A stretch of DNA of 28,706 nt from Eubacterium sp. Its GTDB lineage: Bacteria; Bacillota; Clostridia; Oscillospirales; Acutalibacteraceae. The stretch covers positions 1-28,706 of the forward strand of contig JAIDEF010000075.1 of the NCBI GenBank assembly GCA_029054965.1. The letters run 5' to 3'. The position numbers were made by a program, and so were the translations under genes. Each line of letters opens with the position of its first letter. Position 1 is the first letter of the stretch. Below the pieces are notes generated by a model. The model was given only the letters and a program-made list of their open reading frames with translations. It was not told the DNA's origin and did not search any database. Shown here one piece after another: positions 23,550 through 28,706 of this stretch.

Positions 23550-24320
23550 ATGAGTGACTGGAACAGTGAACAATATTTGAAATTTAAAAAGGACAGAACA
23601 CAGCCGTCAATTGATTTGGCTAACAGATTGAATACTGGTAACCCACAAAGAATTATTGACATCGGCTGCGGACCGGGTAACAGCACAGCAGTTCTAAAAG
23701 ATCGTTATCCTGAAGCATATGTGCTTGGAACAGACTTTTCACCAAATATGATAGAAAAGGCAAAGGCCGATTACAATAATATTGACTTTATGATTTTTGA
23801 TGCGACCAAGGATTTTGAAAAGCTTAATGATAAGTTTGACATCGTTTTTTCAAACGCTTGTATTCAGTGGGTGCCTAATCATAAAAAACTTCTTAATGAT
23901 ATGATAAGCATTTTAAACCAAAATGGTATTATGGCGATACAGGTGCCTGTTAATTTTGAAGAACCGATACACAGAATTATTACCGAATTGGTTACGAGCA
24001 GTAAATGGGCTAACCATTTCACACCGAGAATATTTTACACCTTAAAAGAAAATGAATACTTTGATATTCTCTCATCCCTCACAAACAAATTTGAAATATG
24101 GAAAACAATATACTGCCACCGAATGCCGTCGCACCAAAGCATTATTGAATGGTACAAATCAACAGGAATGAAGCCATATCTTGATGTACTTAATGAGAAT
24201 GAACAGAAACAGTTCATTGCAGATGTTCTTGATGAAATAAAGAAAGAATATCCTATTCAGGCAAATGGTGAAATTATTTTCAGATTTCCAAGGCTTTTTA
24301 TGATGGCAGAAAAGGAATAG
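23550..24320 (+). CDS. tam: Trans-aconitate 2-methyltransferase-like SAM methyltransferase
   Basis: A class-I S-adenosylmethionine methyltransferase of 256 residues whose full length and motifs match Tam. The start MSDWNSEQYLKFKKDRTQPSIDLANRL is typical. Motif I is IIDIGCGPGNST (about 35-46), followed by the acidic LGTDFSPNMIEKAK, then DIVFSNACIQWVPNH and the Tam-type VQVPVNFEEPIHRII. Tam esterifies trans-aconitate, a toxic by-product of aconitase. In yeast the related Tmt1 also methylates 3-isopropylmalate, the LeuB substrate. The ATG has AAAGGAG twelve bases away. The gene sits behind the leuB terminator and in front of its own hairpin; I did not find a clear promoter in the 73-base gap. 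The exact substrate is not determined. Confidence 0.88.
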   Translation: MSDWNSEQYLKFKKDRTQPSIDLANRLNTGNPQRIIDIGCGPGNSTAVLKDRYPEAYVLGTDFSPNMIEKAKADYNNIDFMIFDATKDFEKLNDKFDIVFSNACIQWVPNHKKLLNDMISILNQNGIMAIQVPVNFEEPIHRIITELVTSSKWANHFTPRIFYTLKENEYFDILSSLTNKFEIWKTIYCHRMPSHQSIIEWYKSTGMKPYLDVLNENEQKQFIADVLDEIKKEYPIQANGEIIFRFPRLFMMAEKE

Positions 24321-24333
24321 CATTATAATACAA

Positions 24334-24369
24334 CAATCCCCTGCAGTTCAAACTGCAGGGGATATTTTT
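24334..24369. terminator. Bidirectional terminator
   Basis: A 12-bp perfect stem (24336-24347 with 24352-24363), a 4-base loop and a T-rich end. It serves the methyltransferase gene and the convergent ABC permease gene, whose stop lies at its edge. Confidence 0.92.
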
Positions 24370-26359
24370 AATCAAGCAAGCCTAGTGACTGTGCATATTT
24401 ATAGGTGTTTTTATAATTTGTATTAATATATAACGAATCCGATGTCAGTTTTTCATAATATTCTTCACTGTTATTGCTGAGCTTATTCAGTTCCTCAACA
24501 CTCATAGCTTTTATTTTTTCACGGTATTCATCGTCGGCTTTTGAAGTGAAGGACATTACATAAATCCAATAGCTGTTTTCAGTAACATAATCCATATCCT
24601 CAGTATCTACAGGTTTATCCTCATAATAATATCTGTCTGTATAATAATCAACATAATAGCCTGTATATCTGCTTAGATAATCAAGGAATTCAGCTTTATT
24701 GACATTCAACAAGTCTTTTTTGTATGCTTTCAATAGCTCTTCTGTTTCCTGCAACGATAAATTCTTTGATGTTTTCTTATAATTCTCTGTATCATCAGAA
24801 TAGATTTCACTTTCAAAGGTTGAATATATCAGATTCTCGCTTTTAACAGCAGTAATACCAAACTGACTTAGGGCTTCTTCGGTCTTCATAAGAGCAACCA
24901 TTTCATCCGAAATCATTTTAGCAGGGACCGCATACCTTCTTGTAACAGTCTTGCCGTTCTTTAAATGATACACAATTCTGCATTCATAGCTGTTTTCATA
25001 CACATAATCATACTGCATCATATCACCCCAGGTATTGGAGTTAAGAGCCTTGCCCCTTTTGATGGTTTCATCATCAATTATTTTCTTATGAAGCTGTACT
25101 GCATTTTCAATACTGTCAGCAGCAGCAAATTTATATGAGCCTGACGTTTCAAAATCATAAACAGATAATGCATCGCTATAATATGAAATACTGCTATAAT
25201 TTATCAGTCCCATACTGCCGTCAATTAATTCAACACTCTCAATTTCGTCAGTTTCAGGAACATATTTAACATAATTTGAATAGCTTGGGAAACTAACAAG
25301 TCCTACAAACAAAATGCACAATGCACCGCTGACTGCAAAGGTTATTGCTGTTTTTTTGATAAATATCTTTTTATAGAAAACTCCGCTGAAAATCATAGTT
25401 CCGATGACAGAAAATAATATTGCCAAAGGCATTGCAATAAAATAATTTAACTTTGAAGCGCACTGAAGAAACTCTGCCGCTACAACAAAAGCAAGAAACA
25501 TAAACGGTAAAATTTTACCTGATGGTGTAAATTCTGCAATCTCAGCCTTTCTGTTTTTGAACACAATATATCCTGCTGCAAAAAGAGCAACTATTTCAGC
25601 AGCCTCAACTAAAATGATGTATAAATTCTTATCTGCTGATAATGCATATTCAACACTGCTTTCCCAAAGCATAAGGATATTTTGCACAGGATGAATAATT
25701 GAAACAATAAAAGGATTTGCATCAACACCCCATATTTTATTAACTACATCAATTGCGCCTGTTGTAATACACACCGGTGCAAACAAAGCAATGATAACGA
25801 AAAAGAAATACTGAACTCTTTTGCCCGAAAGCACGGCACAGAAAACAAACAGTGTATAAACACAAAGTGTATCAAACAAAAATGCAACTGCAATCTTGAA
25901 AAATGCAGAAAAATCCATTATATAAGTCACAAGCTTGGTTGATGCCGAAAGAAGTATAGCTATATTAATTGCCGCCATAACAACCATTGCAACAATATTA
26001 ATAACTGCACCATAAAGATATTTTGCAATAAAATATTCGCTTCTCTTAATCGGCATAGCAAAGAAGGTATCACTGGCTCTTTTGCTGTAAATTTCCTTAA
26101 ACATCTGCATTGCCAAAAACAGGCTGAAAATCATACAGACAACACAAAAATAGTTAACAAGCAGAATAACCTCATCAGTAATATCATACTTGTTGGTAAA
26201 AACCGATGATGAGTTGCTGATAATAGTGCCTGCGGCACTAAAAACGGATGCTAACACGGAAAGGAAAATCAGAACAATTGCTCCGGGCAGCTGCTGTTTA
26301 AATGTTTTTGCGAATACGGCTTTGAAGCCGCCCTTATAATTTAAGGTTGTTGATGTCAT
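24368..26359 (-). CDS. ABC-2-type transporter permease with a large C-terminal soluble domain
   Basis: The membrane partner of the ATPase next to it. It has 663 residues from the chosen ATG. The first part (about 25-360) has eight to nine hydrophobic segments with the EIYSKRASDTFFAMPIKRSEYFIAKYLYG stretch typical of ABC-2 permeases of the GntR/YtrA-linked type. The last 300 residues are soluble, Tyr/Glu/Lys-rich, with no match I recognise, and would lie on the outer face after the last helix. The ATG at 26359 lies inside the ATPase tail (26-base overlap), and GGAGGTGG about ten bases upstream supports it over the ATG at 26380. It is probably an exporter or a flippase for a peptide antibiotic, lipid or envelope component; the substrate is unknown. 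Confidence 0.85.
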   Translation of the reverse strand: MTSTTLNYKGGFKAVFAKTFKQQLPGAIVLIFLSVLASVFSAAGTIISNSSSVFTNKYDITDEVILLVNYFCVVCMIFSLFLAMQMFKEIYSKRASDTFFAMPIKRSEYFIAKYLYGAVINIVAMVVMAAINIAILLSASTKLVTYIMDFSAFFKIAVAFLFDTLCVYTLFVFCAVLSGKRVQYFFFVIIALFAPVCITTGAIDVVNKIWGVDANPFIVSIIHPVQNILMLWESSVEYALSADKNLYIILVEAAEIVALFAAGYIVFKNRKAEIAEFTPSGKILPFMFLAFVVAAEFLQCASKLNYFIAMPLAILFSVIGTMIFSGVFYKKIFIKKTAITFAVSGALCILFVGLVSFPSYSNYVKYVPETDEIESVELIDGSMGLINYSSISYYSDALSVYDFETSGSYKFAAADSIENAVQLHKKIIDDETIKRGKALNSNTWGDMMQYDYVYENSYECRIVYHLKNGKTVTRRYAVPAKMISDEMVALMKTEEALSQFGITAVKSENLIYSTFESEIYSDDTENYKKTSKNLSLQETEELLKAYKKDLLNVNKAEFLDYLSRYTGYYVDYYTDRYYYEDKPVDTEDMDYVTENSYWIYVMSFTSKADDEYREKIKAMSVEELNKLSNNSEEYYEKLTSDSLYINTNYKNTYKYAQSLGLLD

Positions 26360-27233
26360 AACCTGCCACCTCCATTTCACTGATAAATAATTCCTCTAAG
26401 GTAAGAGGAAGACTTTCGACATAAACAGGATTTTTGCTGTTTATGATTTCGTTAATAATACTCTTATCGCCTTTAACTGTAATTTCAATCACTTTGCCCT
26501 GACGTGATTCCTTTGTAATATTAAGCTGCGGCTTAATATCAATATAATCATTTTCCTCCATAACAAACTGATATCTGTAAAGGCTCATCTGCTCGCCGTC
26601 AATATCACTTTCAAACAAAACACCGCCAAGGTGAAGCAGACCGATATGGTCACAAAAGCCCTCAAGCTCTCTTAAATTATGACTGGCAATAACTACTGTT
26701 GCACCTGTTTTGTCAACATAGTCAATCAGTATCTTTTTTACAAGCTCACGGATAACAGGGTCAAGTCCGTCAAATATTTCATCAAAGAAAATATATTTTG
26801 GATTATAGGATAATGCAAGAATAATAGCTGATTGACGCTGCATCCCCTTACTCATTGATGCTATCTTCTGAACAGAATTTATCGGGAAAAGCTTTTTCAG
26901 CTCATTATATCTGTTGTTATCCCAGCTTGGATACACTGAGCTGTAATAAAGTGCTGTTGTATCAAGCGTTGCACCTGAATAAAAATAAGGAAAATCCGAA
27001 ACAAAAGCACATTGGCATTTAACAGCCGGATTTTCAAAGGGCTTACTGCCGTCAATAAACACATCTCCGCCATCAGGATAAAAAACGCCTGCCAATATTC
27101 TCAGCAATGTTGACTTGCCTGCTCCGTTTGAGCCAACCAGTCCGAAAACAGAACCCTCGCCGATAGAAAATGAAATATTATCAAGTGCCTTTTTATCACC
27201 GAATAGCTTAACAATATTCTTTATTTCAATCAT
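26334..27233 (-). CDS. ABC transporter ATP-binding protein (YtrB-like)
   Basis: The nucleotide-binding subunit (299 residues) that powers the permease. Walker A is GSNGAGKST at 34-42, the signature helix is SMSKGMQRQ at 127-134 (Lys and Met replace the usual LSGGQ), Walker B is YIFFDE at 147-152, and His185 is the switch (ASHNLREL). After about residue 200 comes a C-terminal domain of the ABC-2/DrrA type. The start overlaps the GntR stop by eight bases, with GGGGAGGGG upstream, so it is translated together with the regulator. The SKGM signature is usual in YtrB/BceA-like transporters regulated by GntR proteins. Confidence 0.94.
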   Translation of the reverse strand: MIEIKNIVKLFGDKKALDNISFSIGEGSVFGLVGSNGAGKSTLLRILAGVFYPDGGDVFIDGSKPFENPAVKCQCAFVSDFPYFYSGATLDTTALYYSSVYPSWDNNRYNELKKLFPINSVQKIASMSKGMQRQSAIILALSYNPKYIFFDEIFDGLDPVIRELVKKILIDYVDKTGATVVIASHNLRELEGFCDHIGLLHLGGVLFESDIDGEQMSLYRYQFVMEENDYIDIKPQLNITKESRQGKVIEITVKGDKSIINEIINSKNPVYVESLPLTLEELFISEMEVAGYDINNLKL

Positions 27234-27594
27234 GGTTATCCCCTCCCCATAAATCGTTAATCATTTCAATTACTTCTTCTTTTTTTAATCCATAGCCTTT
27301 TAACTCCAACAACACTGCTTTAAGCTGTTCTTTGGTAAGACTTTTTATTCGGTCAGTATTATTGTCACTGACATAAACACCCTTACCTACGACAGTATAA
27401 ATAACCTGCTGCTGTTCAAGCTCCTTATAAGCCTTGGCAACTGTGTTCGGATTAACGCCTATCTCACATGCCATTGACCTGACCGAAGGCAATGGACCAT
27501 TTATATCATAAACTCCAAGGTTGATAAGCTTAATTATCTGCTTTTCAAGCTGTTGATAAATAGGCTCACGGCTTCTTGTATCAATACTAATCAT
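27226..27594 (-). CDS. GntR-family transcriptional regulator, YtrA subfamily
   Basis: A small repressor of 122 residues. The winged helix-turn-helix is at about 8-73: REPIYQQLEKQIIKLINLGVY, LPSVRSMACEIGVNPNTVAKAYKELEQQQVIYTVVGKGVYV. The short C-terminal two-helix tail (about 80-115, LTKEQLKAVLLELKGYGLKKEEVIEMI) has no ligand-binding domain, which defines the YtrA type. In B. subtilis YtrA represses an ABC operon induced by cell-wall antibiotics. The gene is first in the operon with the ATPase and permease. The start codon has AGGA about ten bases away, in the tail of the operator region. Auto-regulation is inferred from tandem repeats at the transcription start. Confidence 0.93.
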   Translation of the reverse strand: MISIDTRSREPIYQQLEKQIIKLINLGVYDINGPLPSVRSMACEIGVNPNTVAKAYKELEQQQVIYTVVGKGVYVSDNNTDRIKSLTKEQLKAVLLELKGYGLKKEEVIEMINDLWGGDNHD

Positions 27595-27635
27595 TGCTCA
27601 TATTCCTAATCCTTTCCCAGCCGTGCCGACTGTAT

Positions 27636-27653
27636 TATTACACTTAGTACACT
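27636..27653. promoter_or_regulatory. Tandem operator-like repeats of the GntR/ABC operon
   Basis: Two contiguous 9-base repeats, TATTACACT (27636-27644) and TAGTACACT (27645-27653), on the plus strand. With ACTGTATT upstream they also form an imperfect palindrome. They sit just after the -10 box of the operon promoter, at the expected transcription start, where YtrA binding would block initiation. Confidence 0.55.
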
Positions 27654-27656
27654 TTC

Positions 27657-27685
27657 TTTATATCATATTATTTTATCATAGTCAA
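27657..27685 (-). promoter_or_regulatory. Promoter of the GntR/ABC operon
   Basis: Minus strand: -35 TTGACT (27685-27680), 17-bp spacer, -10 TATAAA (27662-27657). The tandem repeats lie immediately downstream. Confidence 0.75.
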
Positions 27686-27714
27686 TAGACTTTATAAATT
27701 GTTTATGATATAAT
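27686..27714 (+). promoter_or_regulatory. Promoter of the GH3 gene
   Basis: Extended -10 TGATATAAT (hexamer 27709-27714) with a weak -35 TAGACT (27686-27691) at 17 bp. It lies back to back with the GntR/ABC promoter, 16 bases before the ATG. Confidence 0.6.
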
Positions 27715-27730
27715 TTACGCAGGTGATGAT

Positions 27731-28706
27731 ATGAATTTAAAGAATAAAATAAGCGGTGCCGTACAGAAGATTATTGACAAATTAAGCGGCAGTGGTGTTA
27801 TGCAGGATGAGAACACTGTAAACGGGAAAAAATTTATATTCCCCGATATGCCTGAAACTGCACTGAAGGCTGCAGAGGAAGGAACTGTTCTTTTAAAAAA
27901 TAATGGTGTATTGCCTCTTAACATAAATGAAAAAATCGCAGTATTCGGAAGATGCCAGATTGACTATTTTTATGTAGGATATGGCAGCGGTGGTGATGTT
28001 AACCAGCCATATGAGATTAACCTGATTGACGGATTAAAAAACAATGGAGCAAAGCTGAACGAAAAGCTGCTTGGAATATATAACAACTGGTGCAAAAACA
28101 ACCCGGTAAATCACGGCTTCTGGGGACACTGGCCGATGAATTATCCTGAAATGGAGCTTACTGAAAGTATTGTTAGTGATGCCGCAAAGGACGGCGAAAC
28201 GGCTGTTATAGTGCTTGGCAGAGCTGCAGGTGAGGACAGGGAAAACAAGCTTGAAAAAGGCAGCTATTACCTTACTGACACTGAAATAAAAATGCTTAAT
28301 CTCGTAACCGGTACATTCAAAAAAACTATTGTTGTTATGAACTGCGGCAATATTATTGATATGTCATGGGTAAAAAAATACGGTGATAAAATAAATGCCA
28401 TAATTTATGCATGGCAATGCGGTATGGAAAGCGGAAATGCCCTTGCAAATATTTTAACAGGAAAGACTAACCCAAGCGGTAAGCTGACAGATACTATTGC
28501 CGTAAATTATGAGGACTACCCCAGCTCAAAGGATTTTGGAAATGCCGATTTCAACAATTACACAGAGGATATTTTTGTTGGCTACAGATATTTTGAAACC
28601 TTTGACAAAACAAAGGTACTGTTTCCGTTCGGTTTCGGACTAAGCTACACAGATTTTGAAATAACGCCAAACAATTTCGTGTATAATCTGTGTCTTATGT
28701 CCATGT
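27731..28706 (+). CDS. GH3 family beta-glycosidase with permuted domain order (3' truncated by window end)
   Basis: A cytoplasmic-looking (no signal peptide) GH3 glycoside hydrolase, of which 325 residues are visible and the frame is open to the last base. The ATG at 27731 follows AGGTGATGAT. The seen part is the GH3 C-terminal (alpha/beta/alpha) domain at the start of the protein: AAEEGTVLLKNNGVLPL (about 48-64), IAVFGR, GYGSGGDVN, IVLGRAAGEDRE, IYAWQCGMESGNALANILTG with NPSGKLTDTIA, YTEDIFVGYRYFE and LFPFGFGLSYTDFEI. The TIM-barrel with the nucleophile Asp should therefore come after, as in the reversed-order beta-glucosidases of Ruminococcus albus and Butyrivibrio. Substrate is unknown until the rest is read. 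Confidence 0.88.
   Translation, partial: MNLKNKISGAVQKIIDKLSGSGVMQDENTVNGKKFIFPDMPETALKAAEEGTVLLKNNGVLPLNINEKIAVFGRCQIDYFYVGYGSGGDVNQPYEINLIDGLKNNGAKLNEKLLGIYNNWCKNNPVNHGFWGHWPMNYPEMELTESIVSDAAKDGETAVIVLGRAAGEDRENKLEKGSYYLTDTEIKMLNLVTGTFKKTIVVMNCGNIIDMSWVKKYGDKINAIIYAWQCGMESGNALANILTGKTNPSGKLTDTIAVNYEDYPSSKDFGNADFNNYTEDIFVGYRYFETFDKTKVLFPFGFGLSYTDFEITPNNFVYNLCLMSM

Noticed and set aside
1..28706. CRISPR arrays, tRNA or rRNA genes, insertion sequences
   Set aside because: Gaps between genes are short and show only promoters, hairpins and the T-box. No spaced repeats, tRNA-like folds with a conserved TTCRA arm, or transposase frames were seen.

Overview
The window looks like chromosomal DNA of an AT-rich anaerobic member of the Firmicutes, most likely a gut Clostridia lineage near Ruminococcaceae/Oscillospiraceae. 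The signs are a leucine T-box leader, consensus sigma-A promoters, AGGAGG-type ribosome binding sites, pyruvate formate-lyase with its activase, a spore-coat type manganese catalase (CotJC) remnant, a YtrA-type GntR/ABC operon, a GH26 glycanase and a domain-permuted GH3 beta-glucosidase like those described in Ruminococcus and Butyrivibrio. The lineage is inferred from gene content only.

Region by region. Bases 1-1222 are the right end of an integrated mobile element: the C-terminal part of a large serine recombinase whose catalytic domain lies left of the window. About 70 bases after its stop the sequence enters, in frame, the last 64 codons of a cotJC-like manganese catalase. The element therefore appears to be inserted inside a sporulation gene, an architecture like the skin elements in sigK. 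Bases 1460-4206 hold a promoter, a GNAT acetyltransferase, an ArsC/Spx-like thioredoxin-fold protein and an Xaa-Pro aminopeptidase, closed by a terminator. putP (minus strand) diverges from a prolyl-tRNA editing protein, so three neighbouring loci deal with proline. Bases 6496-9886 run on the plus strand: a small ABM-fold protein, a YdeI/OmdA protein, a GH26 lipoprotein, a CAT-fold acetyltransferase and a membrane-anchored SGNH esterase, ending at a strong terminator.

Bases 9988-13560 (minus strand) are the mixed-acid fermentation operon: a Cys-rich DUF134 DNA-binding protein, pflB and pflA. It is driven by a consensus promoter whose -35 box sits in a perfect 20-bp palindrome. A DUF2383-like helical protein diverges from it. 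Bases 14152-17654 (minus strand) carry asnB, a nitroreductase-like protein and a membrane glycerophosphodiesterase. Diverging from asnB is a pair made of a membrane-anchored XRE regulator and a DUF4097 repeat protein, followed by a phosphoribosyltransferase-like protein.

Bases 20076-23520 are a leucine biosynthesis unit: promoter, T-box leader, type-2 leuA, a tiny two-helix membrane ORF split by one in-frame stop, and leuB. leuC and leuD are not in the window. A Tam-like methyltransferase follows. Bases 24368-27594 (minus strand) are a GntR(YtrA)-ABC ATPase-permease operon with tandem operator-like repeats at its start. The window ends inside a plus-strand GH3 gene starting at 27731. No rRNA, tRNA, CRISPR array or insertion sequence was recognised.
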